Assembly (NCBI RefSeq): GCF_041146395.1
Contig: NC_090989.1
Span: 170,543,001-170,607,000, forward strand
Direction of reading: 5' to 3'
DNA length: 64,000 nt
Origin: Eulemur rufifrons
Taxonomy: Eukaryota; Chordata; Mammalia; Primates; Lemuridae
Numbering within the stretch: the stretch's first letter is position 1; every line of letters begins with the position of its first letter. Below, piece by piece: positions 48,681 through 62,294 of this stretch. The translations under genes and the position numbers were made by a program. The notes beneath the pieces are model-generated. The model was not told the origin of the DNA, searched no databases, and was given only the letters and a program-made list of their open reading frames with translations.

Positions 48681-51600
48681 ATTTCAGAAGCACTAATAAG
48701 ATTTTTAGAGTTGAGACCAGGCTAAAAAGAGTAAGGAGAAAAAATGGTTATGACATTAAAAAAAAAAAAAAACACTTTTTATTTACTATTTTTAAATTTT
48801 ATTTTGTATTCCTTTCTTTTGTTTGCTTAAATATATCTTTTTGATGTTTACTATTTGCCAGCCAGGGTCAAGCCAAGTGTACACAGCAAGGTGGTGGCAG
48901 GAAGATTTCGGGTGCCACAGTCACTAAGATAGCAGTGATGGTGGCTGGCTTGAGGGCAGCAGCATAGACAAATGGAAGACTTGGCCTGACTCAGCGACAG
49001 ACTGGCAAGTTTGGGTCTCAATGACAAAAGGGGATTTTCATGTAACTGACAGGGACAATGAAGAAACATGCTCCATTTGAGCAGGGTGCTTAAGTAATGG
49101 AGAAGAATCTCAGCACATGGAAAACAGGAAGGCAGTTTAAATAGTCAAAATTGGACCCAGATTTATCGTTTATGAGAGAGAATCTCTATTTTGTGTCGCC
49201 TCTTCACTCTCTACACCTTACAGCCTCCTGCAGTGAGTATGAAGTTCGGTGGCAACTTCTCCACTTTTTCTCTCTTCTGTATCCACGTCAAAGGTAGAAC
49301 TCACTCCTCACATGCCAAGTGAACCACCTCTGCCCAGCCCCAAACTGCAAAGGAATCCATGAAATCGGTGCACAGGCCGCAGACCAGGACAGAAATCTAA
49401 CACCAGATTAATCACCAGTAGGTTGTATTTCTGTCCTTTAAAAAATAAGCTACTTCTACTGCAAAGTGATAGTATTATTGCATTTTCCTTAAATATCTAC
49501 CCCGCAAATCAAGTAATTAAATCAAACTTCACTACTGACAAAATAGAAGTGTTACTTCAGATCAAGTAAAAACATAACAGGATTAATGGAAACATACAGA
49601 TGTCCTTTGGTCCTAAGTAGAGGGAACAGAACAGGTCCGGGAATAGGAATTTGACACTTCCTCACTGCAACTCTATGTTCTTGTACTTCACGAAGCCACA
49701 TGGGGACACATCCATATTTGGCCGCGCTGACACTAGCCCACAGCTTGCCTTACTAAATGCAGGAAGCCCAGAGCCACCTTTCTTTTTCCCCCTTTTGCTC
49801 ATCAGCACCGTTCTTTTCAAATTTTGTCAGCCTGTTGGGCTCTCGCTCCTTGAACAAGAAAATTGTCAACTGGTGTAACATCTCTCTCCTACCCTGAAAC
49901 TCAACAGGCTCCTGAAAATCTGCAAAATTCCACACGTGCTTAGTCTTTGGATTTTGAAAATGTCTTACTCGTTTCAATTCATCCTTCTTCTAAGATAGTT
50001 ACTTTTCTAACCTCATTGACACTCGAATAATTATGTATCATCCAATCTTCCAACTTGAATAATGAGCTTAAAAAGTGACAGAACCCTTTTTTATGTCAGT
50101 GTTCCACATGCTTTGGTTTTTCCTCTTCAATCATGTTTAATTTCTTGTTGGCTAAGCTTATCTTTGGACTAACAAAGTAGTTTTCCTCTACAGTGTTATT
50201 TCTGTGGTGAAGCTTTTCTGTTTACCTGCCTACTTCCATTAGTACAAAAACATGAATGTACTATACTCAACTGTCATGAATATGCAGAACTTTCACTGTG
50301 TTTGATACATACCTACATATAGTGAGCCAAGTCTTAAAATCTAGTGACTACTTCATCTTAGGACCATCCCTCTACAGGTACCCATGGTGGTAAGAACTGT
50401 AGCTGACATTTTCTGGGAATTCTTTGATAAATCTCACCATTTCTTTAATAGCAATCCCATGGCCTAATCAAAGCACCCCTGGGCCAATCAGTAAGGCCAT
50501 CAAGAAGAAAGGAGAACAGGTCCAAAGCACAGGACCAGAGGTAGCATCCTCTAGAAGGCTCTGATACTACCTGTGACTCAACGGCCACAACTGAGTAGTG
50601 TCTCCTCTCTTGCTCAGCGGTGCTCAAACTGTCTTCAGACAAGAGTGGGGGAAATGTCACAAGACATTTTTAATAATCAAGAGTTCTGGTTTGCAGACTT
50701 ATTTCCTAATTTTCCTATAAACCAGAATGAATTTCCAGTTTCAATAAACTTGAATTTGGAGCATGTTTACTTAAAAAAAGTATTCTCAGACTTGAATGCT
50801 GATACATCTTGAGTAAATGAGAAATGCATGAATTTAAAACTAAAATTTCAAATATCACACATAGCTCTTATTGATGCTGGAACCAATAGTCACAAATACT
50901 TCCTAATGGAATTTTTAAGATATCAATTCAATAATTTAATTTTTTTTGCTTCTAAGTCATATTTATTGACATTGTGATACTTGAATTGCTGGTGTCATTT
51001 ACTTATATAGTTAAAAAATAATGCAAAAAAGTCTGTAACAAAAAAAGGTAGAAGTAACGATGCTACTCCAATCTTGTCTTGCCTGTGGGAATGTCATGCA
51101 TTCCTTAAAGGCAGAATTCACCAAGAGTAGGAGGTACATGTGGCTTTTAAGAAAATGCCTCACTTCTTCCACCTTTACTCTACCCTCTAGAAAGAAGGGT
51201 ATTGCAATGGCCGGCCAGAGTAAAGGATGTTTTGCTGGCATCCATGACTCTGTGGGGTTCCAGGGCTTGTTACAAGTTTGAGTGCATGGGTTTGCAGAAT
51301 CGCTCACATCTGTCTAGTTTCCATGAAGCTGGCTTTGGCAGTGACAAGGGCTAAGACCCCTGTAGAATGAGGGTTTGCCCAAACAATGCTCATCTTTTGA
51401 GCTTCTTTCTTCTCTTGCCAAAGAGGGATGAAGGCATACAGAGTTCTTACTTAGAAGGCAGAAAGACCAGTTCTCTTTTCCCTTGAGCCCAAAGCTTCTT
51501 CCCTTCCAAGTACAGAGATAAGAAAGGTAGAACAGCATCCTCTAGAAAAAGGCCTTACATCTCACACTTTTTTCTGTATATACTTTCTATTCTTCCATGA

Positions 51601-51780
51601 AATTAGGTCGTACAGGTCTGGCATCTCCCTTGGGTTCCCATGCCCTACCCCACCCTCACCTTAGCCAAGACCTACCAACGGACAGCAGCCTACACAGGTC
51701 TTCCCAAAGCATGAAGGCACCATGTCTTGCTGCCATTCATTCCTTCCTTTAGATTTGTCTCTGATTTGAGTGTGGTAAGA
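48681..51780. other. MAGI1: Long unique intronic stretch
   Basis: Over 3 kb with no repeat family I can name except an A-run near 48760. The open frames (for example 51011-51307 minus, 49753-49977 minus) resemble no protein, have no paired splice sites and look accidental. Confidence 0.45.
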
Positions 51781-51784
51781 GTAT

Positions 51785-51955
51785 GGTTACCATATCATTT
51801 ATCATTCAAATGGGAACACTCTTGAGAGTTAAAGGGGGCACTTTAATAATAATATAATGATATTTTAATAATTATTAAAATAACAATAATGATAATTATG
51901 GGACAAACCAGGCATATATACTAGAATTGTCCCAGGTAAACCAGAAAAAGGTGGT
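51785..51955 (+). mobile_element. DNA-transposon MITE (family name uncertain)
   Basis: ggttaccatatcatttatcattcaaatggg, gagagttaaagggggcactttaat, atgggacaaaccaggcatatatactagaattgtcccaggtaaacc; resembles an old hAT MITE ending '...gggacgtatggtcaccctg'. Confidence 0.55.
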
Positions 51956-51959
51956 ATAA

Positions 51960-53090
51960 ATTTTTTTCATAATGGAATGGAGAGACTGGATATTTGAGTG
52001 TGGGCTTTGGGGAGGATGAAGGATTGGTTTGGCCCACTTTAGTTTTTAAGCCATTCTGGCACAGAAGTCCTCCACAGGTGCATAGATCCAGACCTACTTA
52101 ATCAAGATCTGCAGTGGGGCTTAGGGACAAAGCATCAACATTCTTGTCCTTTGATCTTAGGTACTCCTTGGCCTACTGGCTGAAACACCATTATAGATAT
52201 TTAAGACAGCCATACCATTATTTACAACACTAAGGATAATTCTAAATCCTCTCTCCATGAATTTATCCCTTCTCTCTTCCAAAGACCTGGGTCTCATTCA
52301 CAGACCAAAATGTAAAAACATCTGCCCCAAGTAAGCTATTCCTTTAATTCCATTTCTCACAAGATTCCCTGAAAAGTAACAAAGTGCCTATATGATAGTG
52401 AAAGATAAAATTATTTTATCCTGCCATTATTTAGAATGTGAGTTATATCATTTTTACTCTAAATGAACAGCCCAAACATTTTTAAGAAAAAAAGCTCTTC
52501 ATATATTTATATATCCAACTAGGACAGACATTACAATTTACACTATCGTTTTGCTGTCACATTGTTTGCAAACATTTTCTGCAGAAGATAACCCCCCAAA
52601 ACTGTCTGTTTAAATAAACACTAAGCAGACCCACTGCATTTATATTTATGCTCCAGTTTGCTGAACTCAGCGCAAAGCCAGCTTTCTTTTGAACAAAGCA
52701 CGGATATAGCAAGTGAGTAATTTCCATCTATTCATCCCCATTCTCAACCACGTAACTAAACTTGAACGAAACAAAGAACTTGAGAACTAGATGCCCGAGT
52801 GAGTAGACTAAGACAAAAGCAGAAAAAGTTCCCAGCAAGGTGTGTAAGAGTTTGGCAGGTTTAAGTGCGAATAAATAAAATCATTCATATGTTCACCTTT
52901 TTTAACTTTTAGGGTACTCAGAGATAAAGAAGTAAGACAGGATTCCCTAGAAAAGGCGGAAATGTTCCTTTAGTAAAACACCCTCTAGAGAGGAAACCAA
53001 AAAAATGAATCCGAGATTAAAAATAGCATCGTGGGTGGGCAAAAGTAGAAAAGAGTACCCAGTGAAAATAAGCAACCCAAACCTAGACTG
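51960..53090. other. MAGI1: Unique intronic sequence
   Basis: Nothing recognised. Confidence 0.5.
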
Positions 53091-53094
53091 GCTG

Positions 53095-53611
53095 AAACAA
53101 TCTGAACAAAGAAAAATAAAGTGGGAGGAATCACTCTACCCAATATTAAGGCTCATTATATGGCTACAATAATCAAAATTGTGGTATCAGCAGAAGGAGA
53201 GACACACAGATCAAGGGAACAGAATATAGAACCCCAGAAATGGACCTAAAATATGCCTAGCTGATTTGACAAAGATATAAAAAGCATTCAAGGAAGGAAG
53301 GAGAGCCTTTCAACAAATGGTGCTGGAGCAAGTGGACGTTCATCGGCCAAAAAATGAACATTGACTTCCCCTCACACTTTAGATGAAAATTTACTTGGGC
53401 TGGATCGTGGTTATAAATATAAAATGTAAACTTAAAACTTTTAGGGGAAAAAAAAAAAAAAACATAAGCAGCTTTAGGATACAGGGCCAGAGAAAGAGCT
53501 ACTAGGTGTGATACCAAAAGCATGATCCATTAAAGAAAAATTAATAACCTGGATATAATCAAAATTTAAAACTTTTGCTTTGTGAAAGCCCATGTGAAGA
53601 CAACAAAAAAG
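53095..53611 (+). repeat. L1M ORF2 3' part (segment 1)
   Basis: aaagtgggaggaatcactctacccaatattaaggctcattatatggctacaataatc, gaaatggacctaaaatatgcc, aacaaatggtgctggagc, taaaacttttgctttgtgaaagcc. It is interrupted by the 3' end of another L1. Confidence 0.92.
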
Positions 53612-53936
53612 ATAACAGGTAGAGCACAGAGGATTTTTAAGGCAGTGAAAATATTGTTTACGATACTACAATAGTGGGCATATATCATTATATAATTTTC
53701 TAAAACCACAGGATGCATTCCAAGGAGTGAACACCAATGTAAACTGCAGACTTTGGGTGATAATGATGTGCCCATGTAGGTTCATCAACTCTAACAAAAG
53801 CACCACTGTGGTGGGGGATGTTGATAATGGGGGAGGCTATATGTGTTTTGGGGGGAGTATACGGGATATCTCCATACCTCCCTCTCAATTTTGTTGTGAA
53901 CCTAAAACTGCTCTAAAGAAATAAAGGTTTTAAAAA

Positions 53937-53967
<31 letters not shown>

Positions 53968-53969
53968 TA
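53612..53969 (+). mobile_element. Second L1 3' end nested in L1M, with A/(TA)n tail
   Basis: ggtagagcacagaggatttttaaggcagtgaaaatattg, tttgggtgataatgatgtgcccatgtaggttcatc, accactgtggtgggggatgttgataatgggggagg, then aataaagg and an A-run that became (TA)n at 53945-53969. It is a 5'-truncated insertion; the host L1 resumes immediately afterwards. Confidence 0.88.
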
Positions 53970-54091
53970 AAAAACAAGTTATTGACTAAGAGAAAATATA
54001 GGTGACAAAGGACTAGTATCTAGAACATATAAAGAACTCTCAAAAGTCAACATTAAATAAACTAACAATCCAATTAGAAAATGGGCAAAAG
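53970..54091 (+). repeat. L1M (segment 2)
   Basis: acaaaggactagtatctagaacatataaagaactctcaaaag, ccaattagaaaatgggcaaaag. Confidence 0.92.
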
Positions 54092-54385
54092 TAGTGGGCA
54101 CATTGGCTCATGCCTGTAATCCCAGCACTTTGGGAGATTGAGGCAGGAGAACTGCTTTAGGCCAGGAGTTTGAGACCAGCCTGAGCAACACATAGCGAGA
54201 CCCCATCTCTACAAAAAATTTAAAAATTAGCCAGGTGTGGTAGAGTGCACCAGTAGTGCCAGCTACTCGGGAGGCTGAGGCAGGAGGATTGCTTGAGCCC
54301 AGGAGTTCAAGGCTGCAGTGAGCTATGGACATGCCAATGCTCTCCAGCCTAGGCAACAGAGCAAGACATTGTCTCAAAAAAACAA
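54092..54385 (+). mobile_element. Alu (AluJ-like) inside L1M
   Basis: Left end tagtgggcacattggctc, both arms, mixed A tail. Exact 15-bp duplication gaaaatgggcaaaag at 54077-54091 and 54386-54400. Confidence 0.96.
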
Positions 54386-55265
54386 GAAAATGGGCAAAAG
54401 ACCTGAATAGACATTTGACTGAAGACAACATACAGATGGCAAATACATGAAAAGATGTTCAACATCATTAGGCATTAGGATACTGTAATTTAAGCCACAA
54501 TGAGATCATTTCACACCTATGAGAAAAGATAAAATGAAAACAGTGACAACAGCAAATGTGTGAAGCACGAAAAAAAATGTGGATTACACTCATATATTGC
54601 TGGTGGGAATGTAAAATGGCATAGCCACTCTGGCAAATAGTTAACAAGTTTCTCACAAAACTTAACATTCAACCAACAATTGTACTCTTGGGCATTTATT
54701 GCAGAAAAAGAAAAACTTACATTTAAAAAACCGTAACAATCTGTATACCAGTATTCACGGCAGCTTTATTTGCAACAGGTAAAAAGTGGAATCAGCCAAG
54801 ATGTCCTTCAACAGGTAAGTTGTTAAACTGTGATATATACATATCATGATATACTACTTAGCAATAAAAATTTTATACTCCACTAACGTAAGATTTTTGA
54901 AATGACAAAATTTTAGAAATTGTAGACAAATTAGTGATTGTCAGAGGCTGGGGGAGCAGGAAGGAAGTGGATGTGGCTACAAAAGGAATCCCTGTAGTGT
55001 TGGAACCTATACAGGTAGATATACGAACCTATACGGGTGATAAAATTGTATAAAACCAAATACACACATCTACAACTAGCAAAATCTGAATGAACTTCGT
55101 AGACTGTATCAATGTCAATATCCTGGTTGGGATACTATACTATAGTTTTGCAAAATGACATCATTGGGGGAAATTGAACTAATGACAGAAGAGATCTCAC
55201 TGTATTATTTCATAAAACTGCATGTGAATCCACAATGGTCTCAAAATTTTCCATTAATTAAAAAA
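54386..55265 (+). repeat. L1M 3' end (segment 3)
   Basis: acctgaatagacatttgactgaag, atgaaaagatgttcaacatcattaggcattagg, gctggtgggaatgtaaaatgg, agatgtccttcaacagg, caatgtcaatatcctggttgggatactatactatagtttt. Confidence 0.92.
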
Positions 55266-55279
55266 GCACTAAAAATGAG

Positions 55280-55558
55280 TATCATTAAGATGTACACTTC
55301 ATAATTGAAGTGAAAATACCACCATACAAAACTAGTAGAACTATTCTAATTTTGTTAAAAATGTGAGCATGCATTTGTATATTTCTGCATTTAAAAAAAG
55401 ATTAGGAGGAAATTCTTGTTAATGGTTATCATGTCTGGGTGGCAGGATTACACATAATCTATTTGCCTTTTAATTTTTTTCCTCAAATTTTTAGTTTATT
55501 TTTGAATAGTCTCTAATGAATGTCTAGTTTTCATATTCCAGTGTTATTAAAAATGCTT
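55280..55558 (+). repeat. L1M 3' UTR fragment of another copy
   Basis: gcatgcatttgtatatttctgc, gaggaaattcttgttaatggttatcatgtctgggtggcaggattacac, ttttttcctcaaatttttag. Confidence 0.7.
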
Positions 55559-56785
55559 GATATCAAAAGAGGGAAATCCATCTCATACATAGTTTGAATT
55601 AAGCACAAAGTCAAAGAATGTAGCTTGCCTGGGGACCGAAATATCTCCAGTTGATAAACTATCCCTGGTAGTCATGCTGAATTTAGAAGTGGTAATCCCT
55701 TGCATATAAATAAATACACTTTTTGATTCAACTAATAAAACCCACTCTACATATTGCTATTTTCATTCAGTCACTTCCATCAGTTTCTATTTTAGCAATA
55801 ATAAGGCTTTCGGTAGGACTATAAGGTTCACACGTAGAGCTTAGAGTGTCTCTCTCGCTCTTCCAGTGCTGGGAGAACGCCAGTGGTCTCTGACACCAGA
55901 ACTGCAGGGTTACTGGTGGGTACAGAAAACAAGCTGCAAAAACACAATTCAGGCTATGGTTACCAGGAAGTTAGACACTCTTATTTTTTTCCCCCAAATT
56001 ATCTCCATTTGCTTCAGATTCTTCACAGGCCTCCATTTAACACCCTCTCGCAGCACGGTGCAAAACAAATCTGTCAGCTGCAAATACGGCCATAACGACT
56101 TTTTCCCCAATTACTAGGGAAAGAAAGTGAACAGCAGGGAAAACACCTCCAAAAAGATCATAGCGCTCTGCTGTCATGTTCCGTGCAATGACTGTGACTC
56201 TCTACTTGATACTCTTTGGGCCCCAGCTCGTGGGACGATTTGCCTGAATAAACTAGGGATAGTCATGCCACACCTATGAACCTCCTTGTGGCCTGTGGGT
56301 TCAGGGGCTCCTGGCAGATGGTATCCCCTCCTGCTGAGGGGCATTTTGGAAATGTGGGGCGGTGTTCTCTGAAGACAGAGGAAAAGGACTGTCAGAGCAA
56401 TTAGAAAGCAAAACTGGAATTTGGTAGGCAGGGTCGCAAAGAATTCTGCTATAGCTATGCATGACTAGGGACTGCACAGTAAACGAAATGCCAAGAACCT
56501 GAGCCAAGAACTTTCTTTCATTTCGCATATAAATGCAAAGTATGGTTTTATAGTTTTAACACACACAACATGCTAAATTGTGTAAATTTGGAGGAAATTG
56601 TTACTTCGTTTTGTTTGCAACTTTTACTATGGGTTACCAGTTCAGAAAATTGCAGCACTCACAGCAATGGTGCAGCGGTTTTCAGCAGCCCATTCAATGC
56701 ATCTGTAGCAGTCCGTTTTATAGCTGACGTATTCAAAGTGATTCTGTGTATAGGTACAAGCATCTGACTACTTCATTAAGTCTTC
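55559..56785. other. MAGI1: Unique intronic sequence
   Basis: Overlapping open frames at 55866-56117 and 55883-56095 have no recognisable domain. No repeat identified. Confidence 0.45.
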
Positions 56786-56787
56786 TA

Positions 56788-56935
56788 GGACCTTGCTATT
56801 CAAAGTGTGTTTCCAGACCAGTAGTACTGCCATCACCTGGGAGCTTGTTAGAAATGCAGAATCCCAGGCCCAACACCAGAGCTGCTGAATGAGAATCTGC
56901 ATTTTAACATGGTCCCCAGGAAAAGTGCTGCCCTA
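56788..56935 (-). mobile_element. MER5A-like hAT MITE
   Basis: gctattcaaagtgtgtttccagaccagtagtactgccatcacctgggagcttgttagaaatgcagaatcccaggccc, tgctgaatgagaatctgcattttaac. Confidence 0.85.
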
Positions 56936-56939
56936 GGGA

Positions 56940-58585
56940 ACCTGTGCCCAAGCAGGTATTGCACATACAGCACCTGGCATCATTTGTTATGTTCCTTTCA
57001 TTTTATTTTCATTTTCCATAGATTCTAATTGAGCCGCTATATAATTTTAAAAATTAGGCATATTAATAGTATACATTATCTATTAATTTCATTTTAGGAT
57101 AATAAAGGGAAAACATTAAAATATTTATCAAAAAACAGAGAGGCACTGATTTGAGAACTACTGAGTAAGAAACTCTTCACACTGCCAGCTGATTGTAGCT
57201 CTATTTTTCTACACTATTCCTGGCTCTAGAGAAACAGATGAACTACAGATGACTGCACAGGAAATAAATGTGAATTTTCCTTGATTATTATTTTTGTGCC
57301 CCAAATTGTCCTCATTGAGGCAATGTGATGTTATGTCACTAAAACATGGCATTGAATGCAATTTGCCGCTCACAAATGGAAACATTTGGAAACACATAAT
57401 CCCTCTGAGACCCAGGTAGCAGTGTCTTCAAGAGAAAACAAATGCTCCATGAACGCTTCTCTTGAACAGTCTTTTTTACGTGATAAAGCATTCCACCTAC
57501 TGTCTCTCACAAAAAAATATGCCTTCGCTTTTATCAAAGAAAGTTGTATTTTGAGCTGAAGTAAAGACAAGATTGGATTTTCCCAGGATATAATAAAATG
57601 GACCTGGATACCGTATTCTCAACTGCCAAATTCTATCAAAATGTCCCGCCAGCAGCTCAAATGCACTTCACCTTCCAATTCACACTCAGCATCTTCTCTC
57701 CTACATCTACTTTTTCTCCTTTGTTCCCTTATTTCAATTAATGATCCCTTCCACCCCACCGCCCTCCAAAAAAAAAAAAAATCTATCCCAATTTCCTAAT
57801 TCTACAATAATAAAATATCATTGAGAATGAATTATATGACAGGCCATGGTGACACCAAGATAAAAGAGACAGTCCCCTGGTGGCAAGGAAAACTCCTAGT
57901 CTAGTTACATAGTCTGGAATATTTAAAGTCATCCCTGAATTCTCCCTCCCATTTGCTTCCCAAATTGAATTGTCAGGACCTGTTGACTTTATTTTTGAGA
58001 CATGCATCCATTTGTTAACTCCCTCAGCACCTAGTTATCTAACAAACATAATTAGCTGCAGCTTAACTAACTAGAAGGTCAATTAACTGAAATCTTTTCC
58101 AATCAATTTTCAGGAAAAGAGGTTTTTCTAAGCTGAGAAGCTGAGGGTAGGTATATAGGATACCTGTTATTTTTACCTGCCAGGCATCCGTCTCTGCTGC
58201 TTCAGGCCACAGCATCTCTGTTTTCTTTGGGGGATCCATATCCCATGCCCCTTCCCTAGCTAAGCACATGTGGCATCAATGAGGTTGACCCTACAACCTT
58301 GGCACAAGAGATGGCGCACAATCCAGCTTTGCCCATCATGGTGATGGGAGGGCTTGAGAGGAAGGGAGTCACAGGACCCAAACCAGGCCAATGAAACTTA
58401 AATCTGGGACTTTGTTAGAAAAAATGTTAAAGAAAAGTTCAATTCCACTGCAAATGCAGAGTAGACCAGATGGTGTCTATTTGCTTACATGGCCAAAGGT
58501 CTTCCCTGAGAATCAAATGAATACCGAAGAAGAAAAAACCTAGAGACAGAGAGAGGCTGAGTTCTGGTAACACACTCTTTAGTTT
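56940..58585. other. MAGI1: Mostly unique intronic sequence
   Basis: An A-run lies at 57768-57780. About 58270-58575 has the feel of an old repeat (ccaggccaatgaaacttaaatctgggac, cagagagaggctgag) that I cannot name. Confidence 0.4.
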
Positions 58586-58597
58586 AAAAATCCTTCT

Positions 58598-58902
58598 GGC
58601 CAGGCACAGTGGCTCATGCCTGTAATCCCAGCACTGTGGGAGGCCGAGGCAGGAGGATTGATTTGAGGTTAGGAGTTCGAGACCAGCCTGAGCAAGGACA
58701 AGATCCCATCTCTATGAAAAATAGAAAAATTAGCCAGGCACGGTGGCATGCACCCACAGTCCCAGTTAATCAGGAGGCTGAGGCAGGAAGATCTCTCAAG
58801 CCCAGGTGTTTGAGGTTGCAATGAGCTAGAATGATGCCACTGCACTCTAGCCTGGGCAACAGAGTGACACCCTGTCTCAAAAAAATAAAAAAATACATAA
58901 AT
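58598..58902 (+). mobile_element. Alu (AluJ-like)
   Basis: Dimer from ggccaggcacagtggc with an A/TAAA tail. Exact 12-bp duplication aaaaatccttct at 58586-58597 and 58903-58914. Confidence 0.96.
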
Positions 58903-58914
58903 AAAAATCCTTCT

Positions 58915-60525
<1,611 letters not shown>

Positions 60526-60529
60526 ATGG

Positions 60530-60677
60530 TATTATTTATTCATCCATTCATTCTTGCTTGCTTGCATGCATCAGTGTATTCATTTATCAAATATTTATTG
60601 ATGGCATACTTTGGCTAAGAGTTATGCTAGGTGATGGGGACAGAGTGGTGAGCAAACAGACTTCTTCCCTTCCCTCA
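60530..60677 (-). repeat. L2 3' region, antisense (piece 1 of 3)
   Basis: attcatttatcaaatatttattgatggc, gatggggacagagtggtgagcaaacagac, cttcccttccctca; broken by an LTR exactly within ccctcatggagctta. Confidence 0.85.
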
Positions 60678-61056
60678 TGCTATGAGTGGAATTCTGCCCC
60701 CCAAAACTTGTATGCTAAAGTCTTGGCCCCAAGTACCTCAGAATGTGACTATATTTAGAGATAGGGTCTTTGTAGATGTAATTAAGTTAAAATTAGGGCC
60801 CTTATCCAACACGAATGGTGTCCCAAAAAGAAGTGGAGGCTAGGACACAGACATGCAGAGAGGGAAGACCATGTGAAGACACAGGAAGAAGACAGCCATC
60901 TGCAAGCAAAGGAACGAGGCCTCGGAAGAAACCAATCCTACCCACACCTTGATCTGAGACTTCTAGCCTCTAGAATTGTGAAAAAATTAATTTCTTTTCT
61001 TTAAGCCACCTGGTCTGTGACACTTTGTTATGGCAGCCCAAGAAAACTAACATAAT
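60678..61056 (+). mobile_element. MaLR/ERVL-type solitary LTR inserted in L2
   Basis: tgctatgagtggaattctgcccc, taagtacctcagaatgtgac-type text at 60735, tgaagacacaggaagaagacagccatctgcaagc, gccacctggtctgtgacactttgttatggcagccc, actaacata. Complete LTR, no internal genes. Confidence 0.88.
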
Positions 61057-61430
61057 CACAAAGCTTAAGCTCTATTCGGAGAGACAGACCTTGCCTAAGT
61101 AATCACACACATCGACACAGCCCTGTGGCTCTGACTTTGGTGCACTGAGATCCAACAACAGGTGCTGGAACGGAAGAGCACGACCTAGTAAGGGAAGTCA
61201 GGAAGGTCATCCTCAGGAAAGTGACACTTGATCTGAGAAGGGAAGGAGAGGAGTTAACAAGGTGAGAAGGGATGGAAAACACCGGCATGTACAAAGGCCC
61301 TGTGGAGGAGAACGTGGAGGACCAAAAGCAAGCAGTGTGGCTGGGGAGGAGAAAGCCTGGGAGTGGTGGGGGAGATGTGTGGCTGGTGATGTAATCAGAG
61401 GCCAGGACATAGAGGTCGAGACAAGGTAGG
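61057..61430 (-). repeat. L2, antisense (piece 2 of 3)
   Basis: aagcttaagctctattcgg, gtgacacttgatctgagaaggg, catgtacaaaggccctgtgg, agcagtgtggctggggaggag. Confidence 0.85.
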
Positions 61431-61439
61431 ATTATTATT

Positions 61440-61920
61440 AAGATCACATTCCAAGGGTCTGAGAACTTGGATGAAAAAAATTACATTCTTATTTTCACTA
61501 ACCTTTAATTGAAATCCAGCATTTCCTTTGATTATGATTATAGGCCACAAATCATGATAGTATTAGAGCAACATCTGCACCTTTTTAACCAATAGAAATT
61601 AAAAGTATTTTCTCATCATGTTAAGCTTTGTGCAGATACCTTAAAATTCATTGTGCTGGTCACTACTTTGAAATTACGGCAGGTATCATGCTTGACTGTA
61701 GATCTTGTTATTTTTTGCATTTAAAGAAGCTCATATATTACTTCTATGATCCATAGTTTACAAATTTGTTTAAAATGCCTTGCTAACTGTATATGAATAT
61801 TATTGTTTCCTTCATAATGCTATGTATTTTATTTTATGCATTTAAAAATAGTATTCTGAGATGGTTTCCCTAGATTTCACCAGAGAGGTCTAGGAACAAA
61901 AAGGTTAGGAATCCTTAAGA
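61440..61920 (+). mobile_element. hAT-type DNA transposon inserted in L2 (family uncertain)
   Basis: cttattttcactaacctttaattgaaatccagcatttcc, ataccttaaaattcattgtgctggtcactac, ttctgagatggtttccctagatttcaccagagaggtc, aaaaggttaggaatcct. I recognise the text as a repeat, with a '...ggttaagaacccctg' type end, but not its name. Confidence 0.6.
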
Positions 61921-61954
61921 ATCCTGTTTTACCTTTATTCTCAGATTAATTTAG

Positions 61955-62135
61955 GTGTCATCAAGTGGGCAAGTTACTTCATGTCTCTGAGCCTGAGTTG
62001 CCTCATCGTAAAATGGGGATTTATAACACAATCCAACAGACAGAGGATCGAACAAGTTAACACATAAAATGCTTAGAATGGTGCTAGGACATAGTAACGC
62101 TCAGTAAATAGTAGATATTGTTATTATTATTGATG
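61955..62135 (+). repeat. MIR SINE
   Basis: gggcaagttacttcatgtctctgagcctgagttgcctcatcgtaaaatggggattta, gcttagaatggtgctaggacatagtaacgctcagtaaat. Confidence 0.92.
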
Positions 62136-62139
62136 GGAA

Positions 62140-62290
62140 TCCATAGTGATGTTTTAAGTAGAGGGAGTGACGTGACAGTTAGGCTTATACTTAAAAAGAT
62201 CATTCTGGTTCCAACAGGGAGAATGTCTGAATGGGGCCAGAGAGGAGACCAAAATGGGAGACTACTACAGCTATGCTGCATTTGAAACAC
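62140..62290 (-). repeat. L2, antisense (piece 3 of 3)
   Basis: gttttaagtagagggagtgacgtgacag, ttaaaaagatcattctgg, agactactacagctatgctg: the next part of the antisense L2 consensus (gagtgacatgatctga ... aaaagatcactctgg). Confidence 0.8.
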
Positions 62291-62294
62291 TTTT

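Noticed and set aside
58297..58315. Second CTCF-like motif (acaagagatggcgcac)
   Set aside because: The left half of the core (CCA) is missing; too weak to call.
61103..61447. Minus-strand open frame of 114 codons
   Set aside because: Lies in L2 sequence; low-complexity Ser/Pro/Leu composition from the repeat.
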